Source: JADLGL01 sp050184415
Lineage (GTDB): Bacteria > Pseudomonadota > Alphaproteobacteria > Rhizobiales > Kaistiaceae
Length of the DNA: 64,000 bases
Assembly: GCA_050184415.1 (NCBI GenBank)
Contig: JBFXAJ010000013.1
Span: 1-64,000, forward strand
Reading direction: 5' to 3'
Shown: piece after piece, positions 33,890 through 42,601 of the stretch
Numbering within the stretch: position 1 is the stretch's first letter
How the letters are laid out: every line of letters starts with the position of its first letter
Notes under the pieces: model-generated
Seen by the model: only the letters and a program-made list of their open reading frames with translations
Databases searched by the model: none
Told to the model about the DNA's origin: nothing
Made by a program: the position numbers and the translations under genes

Positions 33890-34327
33890 ATGAACCGTCT
33901 CCTTGCCACCGTCCTCCTGGTCTTTCTCGCCGGCCCCGCGGCCGCCCAATACGTCACCGGCAACGCGGTCGCCACCGACGGCGATTCGCTCCGGATCGAC
34001 GGCGAGCGGATCCGCCTCTACGGCGTCGCCGCTCCCGAGCTTGACCGCTCGTGTGCGATCCCCGGCGGCGGCGAGTGGAAGTGCGGGGCGGCGTCGCGGG
34101 ACTTCCTCGCGAGCCTCGTCGCCCTAGGGCCGGTCTATTGCGTCGGCGTGGAGCTCGACCAGTACGGTCGCCTCCTCGCGGAATGCGACGCCTATGATGG
34201 CCGCTCGATCAATGAGACCATGGTCCTCGAAGGCATGGCGTGGGCGTTCGTCCGCTATGCCGACGATTATCTTGCGGAGGAGGAGGCGGCCCGTGCCGCC
34301 GGCCGCGGGGTCTGGCGGACGGACTGA
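33890..34327 (+). CDS. Exported thermonuclease-like protein
   Basis: This 145-residue protein has a signal peptide (core LLATVLLVFLAGPAAAQ) followed by an SNase-like OB-fold nuclease domain. Hallmarks are ATDGDSLRIDGERIRLYGVA with the metal Asp and catalytic Arg, a Cys pair, DQYGRLLAECDAYDG and INETMVLEGMAWAF. It would be a Ca-dependent periplasmic or secreted nuclease. The domain is complete but short. The gene downstream starts 57 bases later. Confidence 0.9.
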   Translation: MNRLLATVLLVFLAGPAAAQYVTGNAVATDGDSLRIDGERIRLYGVAAPELDRSCAIPGGGEWKCGAASRDFLASLVALGPVYCVGVELDQYGRLLAECDAYDGRSINETMVLEGMAWAFVRYADDYLAEEEAARAAGRGVWRTD

Positions 34328-34383
34328 AGGCCGGCGCAACTTCCCGGCCGGTTCCGCCGTTTCGTGCATACGGAGGTGCAGCG

Positions 34384-34602
34384 ATGACAGCAGGAAAGAA
34401 GCCTCAGGATCTCGTGGACCGGCTCGGACCGGGGCAGCCGCTGCAGGAGCAGATCGACGAGGCGCAGCCCCGGCACCTGCGGACGCCGACCGGGCACAAG
34501 CCCGCCCCGCCGCCCGAGGACGACGAGGCGCTGCCCCTTTCCGAGCGCCAGCGCCTGCCGGAGAGCTCCGAGGACGCCTACGGCCAGGAGGGCGAGGATT
34601 AG
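34384..34602 (+). CDS. Small acidic hypothetical protein
   Basis: The 72-residue hydrophilic protein begins MTAGKKPQDLVDRLGPGQPL and is rich in Pro, Glu and Asp with no hydrophobic segment; it is probably disordered. GAGGTG lies just upstream of the ATG, supporting translation. I do not recognise the family. It sits between the nuclease and GH13 genes on the same strand. Confidence 0.5.
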   Translation: MTAGKKPQDLVDRLGPGQPLQEQIDEAQPRHLRTPTGHKPAPPPEDDEALPLSERQRLPESSEDAYGQEGED

Positions 34603-34694
34603 CGCCCACGGCCCCGCCAACGCAGCCGGGCAGCGACACACGGAACGTTGACGACGCCGGTGGGTTGGACCTCCCGCCTGCCCGGATCGTGGCG

Positions 34695-36302
34695 ATGAAC
34701 CTCTGGTACAAGAACGCCGTCGTCTACTGTGTCGACCTCGACGCCTTCATGGATTCGGACGGTGACGGCTGGGGCGACTTTCGCGGGCTGTCGGCGCGGC
34801 TCGACCACATCGAGACCCTGGGTGCGACCTGCGTCTGGCTGCTGCCGTTCTACCCTTCGGGCGGCCGCGACAACGGCTACGACGTGACCGACTTCTACGC
34901 GGTCGACCCGCGCTTCGGCACGCTGGGCGACTTCGTGGATTTCATGCACCATGCCCGGGACCGCGGGCTCCGGGTCCTCGTCGACCTCGTCGTCAACCAT
35001 ACCTCGACCGAGCATCCGTGGTTCAAGGCGGCGCGGTCCGATCCGAACTCGCCCTATCGCGACTGGTACATCTGGTCGGAAAAGAAGCCGAAGGACGGCA
35101 ATGAAGGGATGGTCTTCCCGGGCGCCCAGGAGAGCACCTGGACCTACGACGATGCCGCCGGCGCCTGGTATTTCCATCGCTTCTACGAGCATCAGGCCGA
35201 TCTCAACACCGCCAATCCGGCGGTCCGCGACGAGATCCGGAGGATCGTCGGCTTCTGGCTCGAACTTGGCGTAGCCGGCTTTCGCGTCGATGCGGTGCCG
35301 TTCCTCATCGAGCATGGCGGGCCGGACGGCGCCGATCCGACGGAGCTTCTCGACGAACTGAATGCCTTCCTCGTCTGGCGCCGTGCCGGGGCGGTGCTCC
35401 TCGCCGAGGCGAACGTCACCATGTCCGAAGCCAAGACCTATTTCGGCGACGGCGACCGGATGCACCTCGTCTTCAACTTCCTGCAGAACCAGCAGCTGTG
35501 GCTGGCTTTCGCTCGCGGAGACGCCCGGCCGATCGAGAGGATTCTGCGCGCCGCGCCAACCCTCCCGCCGACCAGCCAGTGGGTGACCTTCCTCCGCAAT
35601 CACGACGAACTCGATCTGGGCCGCCTGACCGAGAAGCAGCGCGCGGAAGTCTTCGCGGCCTTCGGTCCGGAGGAGACGATGCAGATCTATGGCCGTGGCC
35701 TCCGGCGCCGCCTCGCGCCGATGTTCGAGGGTAACCTTAGCCGGCTCAAGATGGCCTTCAGCCTGATGCTTTCGCTTCCGGGCACGCCGATGATCTGGTA
35801 CGGCGACGAGATCGGCCTCGGCGAGGACCTGTCGCTCCGCGAGCGCGAGTCGGTCCGACTCCCGCTCCAATGGTCCGCAGCGGCGAATGGCGGCTTCTCG
35901 GAAGCGCGGAAACGCGATCTCGTGCGGCCGGTCGTGGAGGAGGGGCCGTTCGCGTACCGCAACGTCAATATCGCCGCCCAGCGGACCGACCTCGACAGCC
36001 TCTTCAACACCGTTGGCCGCCTCGTCCGGCTGCGGCGCGCGACACCGGAGATCGGCTGGGGCGAGTGCACGATCCTCGATACCGACGTGCGCAGCGTCCT
36101 TGCGCTTCGTTACGACTGGATGGACGGGGCGGTTGTCGTCCTTCACAACCTCGCCGCGGAACCCGTCATCGTGACCGTCGAGGGTGCCGGAGGTGACACG
36201 CAGGAACTGACGCGCGGGGCGGAGCCGCTTCGGCCCGGCGAGCCGCTTGCGCTCGAAGGGTACGGCTACCGATGGTACCGCCTGGGCGGCGATCGACGGT
36301 GA
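34695..36302 (+). CDS. GH13 alpha-amylase-family enzyme (trehalose synthase-like)
   Basis: This 535-residue cytoplasmic enzyme has the (beta/alpha)8 barrel of GH13. The N-terminus MNLWYKNAVVYCVDLDAFMD (20 residues) and DSDGDGWGDFRGL match the trehalose synthase/sucrose-isomerase side of the family. Conserved regions include VDLVVNHTS, the nucleophile Asp199 in GFRVDAV, general acid Glu238 in LLAEANV, and His303-Asp304 in RNHDEL. A C-terminal beta domain follows about residue 440. Substrate specificity cannot be read with certainty; maltose-trehalose interconversion is the leading option. Confidence 0.88.
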   Translation: MNLWYKNAVVYCVDLDAFMDSDGDGWGDFRGLSARLDHIETLGATCVWLLPFYPSGGRDNGYDVTDFYAVDPRFGTLGDFVDFMHHARDRGLRVLVDLVVNHTSTEHPWFKAARSDPNSPYRDWYIWSEKKPKDGNEGMVFPGAQESTWTYDDAAGAWYFHRFYEHQADLNTANPAVRDEIRRIVGFWLELGVAGFRVDAVPFLIEHGGPDGADPTELLDELNAFLVWRRAGAVLLAEANVTMSEAKTYFGDGDRMHLVFNFLQNQQLWLAFARGDARPIERILRAAPTLPPTSQWVTFLRNHDELDLGRLTEKQRAEVFAAFGPEETMQIYGRGLRRRLAPMFEGNLSRLKMAFSLMLSLPGTPMIWYGDEIGLGEDLSLRERESVRLPLQWSAAANGGFSEARKRDLVRPVVEEGPFAYRNVNIAAQRTDLDSLFNTVGRLVRLRRATPEIGWGECTILDTDVRSVLALRYDWMDGAVVVLHNLAAEPVIVTVEGAGGDTQELTRGAEPLRPGEPLALEGYGYRWYRLGGDRR

Positions 36303-36308
36303 CGGTGA

Positions 36309-36335
36309 CCTGGCGGCCGCGACAAGGCCGCCAGG
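36309..36335 (+). terminator. Terminator after the GH13 gene
   Basis: CCTGGCGGCC pairs perfectly with GGCCGCCAGG (10 pairs, 7-base loop) seven bases after the stop. The T-tract is weak (CCTGTCC), so efficiency is uncertain. Confidence 0.6.
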
Positions 36336-36403
36336 CCTGTCCATCGCCCACATTTGACACCGACGGTCCTCGCCGGGCACCTTGCCGGCCTAGCCGAGTG
36401 AGG

Positions 36404-36488
36404 CCGCAGGGGTGCCCGAAGGGGCTGAGAGGCGGATGTCCGCCAACCCTTGAACCTGATCACGTTCGTACGTGCGTAGGGAGCGGTG
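36404..36488 (+). promoter_or_regulatory. TPP riboswitch (THI box)
   Basis: The thi-box consensus is clear: CAGGGGTGCCC, then GGCTGAGA, ACCCTTGAACCTGAT and GCGTAGGGA, in the right order and spacing. It binds thiamine pyrophosphate. It lies about 100 bases upstream of the thiB start, so it should repress that gene when thiamine is plentiful. The expression platform is probably translational, since no clear terminator follows. Confidence 0.95.
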
Positions 36489-36586
36489 GCATTTCGGGCC
36501 GCCGTTCCACCCGCGCGGCGCCCGGCTGTCCGTCTTCCCGTCCGTCGTTCCGAAGGTTCCGGTCTCGCCCAACGAGGAGACCTGGA

Positions 36587-37609
36587 ATGAGACTCTTGCT
36601 TTCCGCCGCCGCCGCGATCGCAATCGCGGTTCCGGCGATGGCCCAGGAGCCGGCGACGCTCCGCATCGTCGCCCACGACTATTTCAGCATCGATGAGACG
36701 GTGCTCGCGGCGTTCGAGGCCGCCAACGATGTCCGCGTCGAGATCATCGGCGCCGGCGATGCGAACGAGGTCGTCGATGCCGCGATCGCAGGAACGGCAC
36801 CGGAGGCCGACCTCCTGTTCGGCGTCGACAATCTCCTCTTCGAGCGCGCTGCCAGTGCGGGCATCTTCCTGCCCTATGAAGCCGTGGGCCGCTCCGCCAT
36901 CCCGGACGACATCAGGGCCCAGTTCGCGGATTCGCTGCTCGTGACGCCCATCGACTACGGCTTCATCACGCTCAACTGGGACAGCGCCGCGCCTGGCGAT
37001 CCGCCGGCGAGCTTCGAGGCGCTGACGACGCCGGAATGGCGGTCGCGGCTCGTCGTCCAGGATCCGGCGCTGTCCTCGCCCGGACTCCAATTCCTGCTGA
37101 CGACGATCGCCTATTTCGGCGAGGACGACGACTATGACTGGCGCGACTTCTGGGCCGACCTCCGCGCGAACGACGTTCATGTCGCGCGCGACTGGGGCGA
37201 GGCCTACACCGAGCGCTTCACCTATCGTGGCGGCGACCGGCCGCTGGTCGTCTCCTACAGCACGAGCCCGGCCGCCGAGGTCCACTTCGCGAACGGCGCC
37301 CTTGCGGAGCCGCCGACCGAAAACGTCATCCTCGCGCCGCTCTTCCGCCAGGTCGAGGCGGTGGCGATCCTCGCCGGCACCGAGCAACAGGCGCTCGCCG
37401 AAGCCTTCGTCGACTTCACGCTGACGGACGCCTTCCAGGCGCAGATCCCGCCCTCGGACCACGTCTATCCGGGGATCGGCGGGCTGCCGATGCCGGACTG
37501 GTGGCGGTTCGCCGAGGTCGAGGCCGAAATCGCCGATATCGCGGTGACCGGCGCCGACATCGACCGCTGGATCGCCGAATGGCAGGTGGTGATGGGCGTC
37601 ACGCCCTGA
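36587..37609 (+). CDS. thiB: Thiamine-type ABC solute-binding protein
   Basis: This 340-residue periplasmic protein has a signal peptide (MRLLLSAAAAIAIAVPAMAQ). The mature part follows the thiamine/TPP-binding ThiB pattern: TLRIVAHDYFSIDETVLAAF (20 residues), DLLFGVDNLLFERA, LVTPIDYGFITLNWD, TPEWRSRLVVQDP and VVSYSTSPAAEV. The TPP riboswitch upstream supports the function. The usual thiP and thiQ genes do not follow; the next gene is a TetR regulator on the other strand, so the permease and ATPase must be elsewhere or absent. GAGGAG precedes the ATG. Confidence 0.92.
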   Translation: MRLLLSAAAAIAIAVPAMAQEPATLRIVAHDYFSIDETVLAAFEAANDVRVEIIGAGDANEVVDAAIAGTAPEADLLFGVDNLLFERAASAGIFLPYEAVGRSAIPDDIRAQFADSLLVTPIDYGFITLNWDSAAPGDPPASFEALTTPEWRSRLVVQDPALSSPGLQFLLTTIAYFGEDDDYDWRDFWADLRANDVHVARDWGEAYTERFTYRGGDRPLVVSYSTSPAAEVHFANGALAEPPTENVILAPLFRQVEAVAILAGTEQQALAEAFVDFTLTDAFQAQIPPSDHVYPGIGGLPMPDWWRFAEVEAEIADIAVTGADIDRWIAEWQVVMGVTP

Positions 37610-37614
37610 CGCCG

Positions 37615-38298
37615 TCAGCTTGATGACCCTTCGGCCCGCGCCCGTTCGAGCCCGTCGAGGACGAGTTCGAGGCCGAAGGGGAATTCGTTGGCGAAGGCGT
37701 AGCCGGGTCGGCCGGCGACCTCCCGGCCCATCTCGGTGATGTTCGGATAGCGGTCCGCAGGCAGCGTCTCCAGCATCGTTTCGACGAGCGTCTTGAGCTC
37801 TTCGGGCGTGTCGAAGGGGAGGGCGACCTCCTGGATGGCGAAGCCATAGACATAGCTGTCGATGAGCGCGGCAGCGTGGGCGGCAAGGACGACGCTGAAG
37901 CCGCTGCGCCGCAGCGTGCCGAGCACCCAGTCCTGGTGCCGCAGCGTCGCCTCGCCGGGATTGCGCCGCGAATCGAGAAGCGCGACCGCCCAGGGGTGAC
38001 GGACCAGCGACGCGCGAAGGGCATTGGCGCGTGAGCGAATCGCGCTTCGCCAGTCGAACCCCTCCGGCAGGGCGATCTCCCCGAAGATGAACTCGACCAT
38101 GCCGTCGAGGATCGCCTCCTTGTCGGGGACATGATGGTAGAGCGACATCGCCTCGACGCCGAGCTTCTCGGCCAGCTTCCGCATCGTCAGCGACGCTACG
38201 CCCTCCTTGTCGGCAAGCCGGACAGCCGTGGCGATCACCCGCTCCCGCGTCAGCGCCGCCCGCCGGCCCGTCGTTCCCTTCGCTGCCTTCGCCGCCAC
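37615..38298 (-). CDS. TetR family transcriptional repressor
   Basis: This 227-residue regulator has a TetR helix-turn-helix (about 17-60, RERVIATAVRLADKEGVASL then KLAEKLGVEAMSLYHHVPDK, both 20 residues) and a C-terminal ligand domain of the tetracycline-repressor type. It is divergent from an alpha/beta hydrolase gene. The 151-base gap holds three copies of one palindrome, one inside the predicted hydrolase promoter, so it most likely represses both genes. The ligand is unknown; a hydrolase substrate or a related compound is the natural guess. Confidence 0.92.
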   Translation of the reverse strand: MAAKAAKGTTGRRAALTRERVIATAVRLADKEGVASLTMRKLAEKLGVEAMSLYHHVPDKEAILDGMVEFIFGEIALPEGFDWRSAIRSRANALRASLVRHPWAVALLDSRRNPGEATLRHQDWVLGTLRRSGFSVVLAAHAAALIDSYVYGFAIQEVALPFDTPEELKTLVETMLETLPADRYPNITEMGREVAGRPGYAFANEFPFGLELVLDGLERARAEGSSS

Positions 38299-38348
38299 CT
38301 GCCGCTCGCTCCTCTGCCCGCCGGGGATTCTAGGAAGCCTGTTGCGTC

Positions 38349-38408
38349 CTTACAAGGTAAGGCTTGACGGACTTACGATGTAAGTCTATCAGGAACTTAC
38401 ATTGTAAG
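38349..38408. promoter_or_regulatory. Three operator palindromes and a promoter
   Basis: The motif CTTAC-N3-GTAAG occurs three times: 38349-38361 (N3 AAG), 38372-38384 (GAT) and 38396-38408 (ATT), spaced 23 and 24 bases apart, about two helical turns. A rightward promoter fits around the second copy: TTGACG (38364-38369), a 17-base spacer and TATCAG (38387-38392). Binding of the TetR-type protein to these sites would block the promoter. Confidence 0.85.
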
Positions 38409-38449
38409 GGTCGGCGAAGGGCCGGTCCGAAAGCCAGAGGAGCCGGCGC

Positions 38450-39313
38450 ATGAGCGTCCGCAGACTGCTGAGAATGACGATCTCCACCGCCGCGCTGGCG
38501 TTCGCGCCGCTGACCGCCGCCGCACAGAGCATGTCCTTCGATTCGGCGGGCGTGCCCATCCACTATGTCGACAGCGGCGGGACGGGTGCCGCGGTGGTGC
38601 TGATCCATGGCCTCGGCGGCTCGTCGGACCTCTGGCCCAATGCGGGCCTCTTCCCGATCGAAGGTTTCCGCACGATCGCGATCGATGCCCGCGGGCATGG
38701 GCTGAGCGGGAAGCCGGCGGGTGCCGAGGCCTATGGCATCGCCATGGCCGAAGACGTCGCGCGGCTTCTCGACCATCTCGAGATCGAGGCGGCGCATCTC
38801 GTCGGCTATTCGATGGGCGCCGAGATCGCGCTGCGCTTCACCGTCGAGCATCCGGAGGCGGTGCTGTCGCTGACGGTCGGCGGCTCCGGCTGGTCGGGTG
38901 CGCCGGAATACGAGCTCTACCAGTATGTCGGCATGAGCCTCGGCGCCGCGACGAGCTTTGCCGAGTGGGTGCGGTCGATGCAGCCGGACCTCACTGACGA
39001 CCAGTTCGCCGCGCTCCGCGAAGGTCTCGCAATGCAGGGCGTGAACGATGCGACCCAGGACATGCCGGCACTCGCGGCGGTGGCGACGGCGATGGACGGT
39101 CTGATCTTCCTGACCGAGGAGCAGATCACGGCGATTGGTGTGCCGGTCCTTGGCATTGCCGGCGAACTCGATCCGGAGCGCGCGAACATCGAGAGGATGG
39201 CTGGCGTCGTGCCCGATTTCACCATGGTCGTAATCGACGGTGCCGACCATCTCGCGGCGCCGTTCGCCCCGGAGTTCGCCGCCGGCATCCGCGCCTTCCT
39301 CGCCGCGCGCTGA
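38450..39313 (+). CDS. Exported alpha/beta hydrolase
   Basis: This 287-residue protein has a signal peptide (about 1-26, cleaved after AAAQ). The alpha/beta hydrolase fold shows the oxyanion HGLGGSSDLW, the nucleophile Ser121 in GYSMG, an acidic residue in AGELDPE and the catalytic His in DGADHLAAPF. A cap domain occupies about 150-215. It could act on an ester, lactone or epoxide. The gene is controlled from the operator region shared with the divergent TetR-type gene. Confidence 0.9.
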   Translation: MSVRRLLRMTISTAALAFAPLTAAAQSMSFDSAGVPIHYVDSGGTGAAVVLIHGLGGSSDLWPNAGLFPIEGFRTIAIDARGHGLSGKPAGAEAYGIAMAEDVARLLDHLEIEAAHLVGYSMGAEIALRFTVEHPEAVLSLTVGGSGWSGAPEYELYQYVGMSLGAATSFAEWVRSMQPDLTDDQFAALREGLAMQGVNDATQDMPALAAVATAMDGLIFLTEEQITAIGVPVLGIAGELDPERANIERMAGVVPDFTMVVIDGADHLAAPFAPEFAAGIRAFLAAR

Positions 39314-39472
39314 CGCCATCGTCGGAGCAGGCCGGATCCGAGCCCGCGTCTTTCTCCGGACGCGGGTTCGGTCGCACCTATCGACCGCAAAGCCGGTGCC
39401 GCGTAGCCCGGCCTTGACTTCCTCGGCCGGTCGCGATGTCCCTCTGTCGGCTTCGGGCAAAGGGATGGCGGT

Positions 39473-41179
39473 GTGGCGAGCAAGGAGTTTGAAGCGAGCG
39501 CCGACGAGGCCGTTGAGGGCTCGACCGCGATCCCGCGCTACGAGCAGACGTTCCCCACCCTCTCCATGGAGGAGATCGGCCGGCTCCGCCGCTTCGGCGA
39601 GGTCCGCCAGTATGCCGACCGCGAGCGGCTCTTCCGCAGCGGCGAGACCGGGCCCGGGATGTTCGTCATCCTCGACGGCGTCGTCTCGGTCTTCCAGCGC
39701 GACGGCCTCGGCCACATCACGCCGGTCGTGGAGCAGGGCGTCGGCCAGTTCGTCGCCGAGATCGGGACTCTGACCGGCCAGCCTGCGCCGGTGGACGGCG
39801 TCGCCGAGGGCCATGTCGAGGCGCTTCTCATTCCGCCCGACCGGGTCCGCGCGCTGATCGTCGAGGAAGCCGAGCTCGGCGAGAAGGTCATGCGCGCGCT
39901 CATCCTCAGGCGCGTCGCGCTCATCAAGACCGGGGCCGGCGGTCCGATCCTCATCGGTTCGCCTGAGGCGCCGGACGTCGCGCGGCTCGAAGTGTTCCTG
40001 CAGCGGAACGGGCAGCCGCACCATCTCCTCGACCCGGCCGTCGACGCCGAGGCGAAGGAGATCGTCGGGCTCTACGGCAACGGGCCGAGCTCGCTGCCGC
40101 TCGTCGTCTGCCCGGATGGCGCGGTGCTCTCCAACCCTACCGAGACCGAGCTTGCGCGGCAGATGGGCATGCTCGGCGATCTTCGCGACGACCGGGTCTA
40201 TGACGTTGCGGTCGTCGGCGCCGGCCCGGCCGGGCTCTCGACAGCGGTGTACGCCGCATCGGAAGGCCTGTCGGTGCTGGTGCTCGATGCCCATGCCTAT
40301 GGCGGGCAGGCCGGCGCATCGGCGCGGATCGAGAATTATCTCGGCTTCCCGACCGGGATCTCCGGCCTCGCACTCGCGAGCCGGGCCTATGTCCAGGCGC
40401 AGAAATTCGGGGCCGAGATGAAGATCCCGGTCCGGGTGCGCGGCCTCGATTGCCAGCGTCCCGACGGCCTTCTCGCGCTCGAGCTCGAAGGCGGCGCGAA
40501 AGTCCGGGCGCGGTCGGTGGTCGTCGCTTCCGGCGCGCGCTACCGCCGGCCGGACATCCCGCGGCTCGCCGAATTCGAGGGCCGCGGCGTCTGGTACTGG
40601 GCGTCGCCGATCGAAGCAAAACTCTGCGCTCGGCAGGACGTGGTCGTCGTCGGTGGCGGCAATTCGGCGGGGCAGGCCGCCGTGTTCCTCTCCGGCCACG
40701 CCAAGACCGTCCGCATGCTCGTCCGCGGCACGGGACTTGCTGAAAGCATGTCGCGCTATCTGATCGAAAGGCTGAGTGCCATTCCAACCATCGAAATCCT
40801 GACCCGGACCGAGATCGTCGAGCTCGACGGCACGCCGGGCGAGGGCCTTCGCGCCGTGCGCTGGCGCAACAAGGACACGGGGGAAGAGACGAAGGCGGAC
40901 ATCCGCAACGTCTTCCTCTTCACCGGCGCCACGCCCGAGACCGACTGGCTCAAGGGTTGCGGCGTCGAGGTCGATCGCGCCGGCTTCGTGGTCACCGGCT
41001 CGCGCGATCCCGGGAAGGACGGAAAAGTCCCGCCGCTCGCGACCAGTGTCCGCGGCGTGTTCGCCGTAGGCGACGTCCGCTCGGGCTCGGTCAAACGGGT
41101 GGGCGGCGCGATCGGCGAAGGGGCGGAAGTCTGCTCCTCGCTCCACCATTTCCTGTCGGCAGATGCGGAGGCCGCGTGA
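39473..41179 (+). CDS. Flavoprotein with cNMP-binding domain (TrxR-like)
   Basis: This 568-residue cytoplasmic protein has three parts. A cyclic-nucleotide-binding domain (about 25-140) includes LFRSGETGPGMFVILDGVVS (20 residues). A thioredoxin-fold-like segment follows (about 155-235). A thioredoxin-reductase-like FAD/NAD domain completes it (from about 242, VAVVGAGPAGLSTAVYAASE; second nucleotide motif VVVVGGGNSAGQAAVFLSG). The redox CxxC of true thioredoxin reductases is absent: the region reads YWASPIEAKLC. It starts with GTG at 39473. The next gene overlaps its stop by four bases (GTGA), so they are coupled. Confidence 0.88.
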   Translation: MASKEFEASADEAVEGSTAIPRYEQTFPTLSMEEIGRLRRFGEVRQYADRERLFRSGETGPGMFVILDGVVSVFQRDGLGHITPVVEQGVGQFVAEIGTLTGQPAPVDGVAEGHVEALLIPPDRVRALIVEEAELGEKVMRALILRRVALIKTGAGGPILIGSPEAPDVARLEVFLQRNGQPHHLLDPAVDAEAKEIVGLYGNGPSSLPLVVCPDGAVLSNPTETELARQMGMLGDLRDDRVYDVAVVGAGPAGLSTAVYAASEGLSVLVLDAHAYGGQAGASARIENYLGFPTGISGLALASRAYVQAQKFGAEMKIPVRVRGLDCQRPDGLLALELEGGAKVRARSVVVASGARYRRPDIPRLAEFEGRGVWYWASPIEAKLCARQDVVVVGGGNSAGQAAVFLSGHAKTVRMLVRGTGLAESMSRYLIERLSAIPTIEILTRTEIVELDGTPGEGLRAVRWRNKDTGEETKADIRNVFLFTGATPETDWLKGCGVEVDRAGFVVTGSRDPGKDGKVPPLATSVRGVFAVGDVRSGSVKRVGGAIGEGAEVCSSLHHFLSADAEAA

Positions 41180-41502
41180 TCAAGCCTGAGAATCCGGTGC
41201 TGTCCTGCGACCATATTGATGCCGTCCACAAGGTCACTCCCTCGGCCAAGGGCTGCGAGGAGTGCCTCAAGATCGGCTCGCCTTGGGTGCATCTCCGCCT
41301 CTGCCGGACCTGCGGCCATGTCGGCTGCTGCGACCAGTCGCCGAACCGGCATGCGACGCGACACTTCGAGTCGACGTCCCACCCGATCGTCGAGGGCTAC
41401 GACCCGCCCGAGGGCTGGGGCTGGTGCTATGTCGACGAGGTGTTTCTCGATCTGGGCGACGACACGACCCCGCAGCTCGGCCCGATCCCGAAATTCGTCT
41501 AG
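41176..41502 (+). CDS. UBP-type zinc finger protein
   Basis: This 108-residue protein has the UBP zinc-finger pattern, with Cys11 and His13, CEEC (27-30), CRTC (43-46), CC at 51-52 and His59/His63/His69. In eukaryotes the domain binds ubiquitin C-termini; bacterial members are small and their role is unknown. The GTG start (41176) overlaps the flavoprotein stop (GTGA), which indicates translational coupling and a shared process. I would expect the zinc finger to bind a C-terminal peptide or the flavoprotein itself. Confidence 0.9.
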   Translation: MIKPENPVLSCDHIDAVHKVTPSAKGCEECLKIGSPWVHLRLCRTCGHVGCCDQSPNRHATRHFESTSHPIVEGYDPPEGWGWCYVDEVFLDLGDDTTPQLGPIPKFV

Positions 41503-41547
41503 GGCGAAGTCGGATGTTTCCGACTTCGACCAGTTGAGGTCCGAGCA

Positions 41548-41874
41548 ATGATCGCGGTCCCGGTCTACGTCGCCGCGGCGATCCTCGAGATAACCGGCTG
41601 CTTCGCGTTCTGGGCCTTCTTCCGTCAGGGCCATTCGGTTTGGTGGGTCGTCCCGGGCCTCCTTGGGCTCGCCGGCTTCGCCTGGCTGCTGACGCTGGCG
41701 CCGGCGGAGCAGGCAGGCCGCGCCTTCGCGGTCTATGGCGGCGTCTATATTGCCGCCTCGCTCGCCTGGATGTGGATCGTGGAAGGAATGCGGCCGGATC
41801 GCTTCGATCTCCTCGGCGCCGCCCTCTGCCTGGTCGGCGCAGCCATCATCCTGTGGGCGCCGCGGACCGCGTAG
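41548..41874 (+). CDS. ynfA: YnfA family small membrane protein
   Basis: This 108-residue inner-membrane protein has four hydrophobic helices and the YnfA pattern: YVAAAILEITGCFAFWAFFR (20 residues), YGGVYIAASLAWMWIVEG and PDRFDLLGAALCLVGAAIIL (20 residues). It is related to small multidrug resistance transporters; function and substrate are not established. It lies 45 bases after the zinc-finger gene and may be cotranscribed. Confidence 0.92.
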   Translation: MIAVPVYVAAAILEITGCFAFWAFFRQGHSVWWVVPGLLGLAGFAWLLTLAPAEQAGRAFAVYGGVYIAASLAWMWIVEGMRPDRFDLLGAALCLVGAAIILWAPRTA

Positions 41875-41980
41875 CCAGAAGAGGTGAAGGGCGACGGGTG
41901 GGCTCCGTCGCCCTTCTGGCTCGGCATGAGGGAGGGGAGTGACCGGGCGCTTGGGACGCCGGGTCGCCGAGCCAAGCTGG

Positions 41981-42601
41981 TCAGCGCACCGCTGCCCGCC
42001 GTTGCGGGCGTTCCGCAAACGGCCATTCCAGCCGCGGCGCGGGGATGTCCGGGGTCCGTTCCTCGGACGCGGCGCGGTCGAGGATCCGCCGCGCGAGGCG
42101 GCGTCCTTCCGGCCAGGGGCCAAAACCGGAATCGGCATTGATGTGCCCGGCGAGGCCGACATCGACGAGCTCCGAGCCCCAGGCTTCCGACAGTTCGAGC
42201 GCGCGGCCGAAGGTGACGTAGGGATCGTTCCGGCTCGCGACGACGACGCTCGGGAACGGCAGCCGCCGCGTCGGCAGCGGCGCGAAGCCGCCGAGCTCCG
42301 GCGACGTCCAACTCCGGTCGTCGACGTCCGCCGGCGACACCAGGAGCGCGCCGGCAATCGGCAGATGCGGCAGCCGCGCCGCGAGATGCGCGACCAGCGC
42401 GACGCCGAGGCTGTGGGCGACGAGCACCGAATCCGGCGCTGCGGCGATGGCACGGGCGGCGCTCGCCACCCACGAATCGAGCGACGGGTGCGCCCAGTCG
42501 TCCTGCGCGACCAGTGCCGCTTCGCGGTCGGTGGCGAGCCACCAGGACTGCCAGTGATCCGGCCCCGATCCGTACCAGCCCGGAATGATGAGGGTCTGCA
42601 T
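41981..42601 (-). CDS. RBBP9/YdeN-type serine hydrolase
   Basis: This 206-residue cytoplasmic alpha/beta hydrolase opens with MQTLIIPGWYGSGPDHWQSW (20 residues), typical of the YdeN/RBBP9 family. The nucleophile Ser sits in VAHSLGVALV, and a conserved GHINADSGFGPWPEG end contains the catalytic His. Members are small esterases with unknown substrates. The start at 42601 is followed immediately by family sequence. It is divergent from the metallo-beta-lactamase gene across a 609-base gap. Confidence 0.9.
   Translation of the reverse strand: MQTLIIPGWYGSGPDHWQSWWLATDREAALVAQDDWAHPSLDSWVASAARAIAAAPDSVLVAHSLGVALVAHLAARLPHLPIAGALLVSPADVDDRSWTSPELGGFAPLPTRRLPFPSVVVASRNDPYVTFGRALELSEAWGSELVDVGLAGHINADSGFGPWPEGRRLARRILDRAASEERTPDIPAPRLEWPFAERPQRRAAVR

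Noticed and set aside
38330..41149. 939-codon open frame antisense to the hydrolase and flavoprotein
   Set aside because: It spans two real plus-strand genes and a gap, with shadow composition typical of GC-rich genomes.
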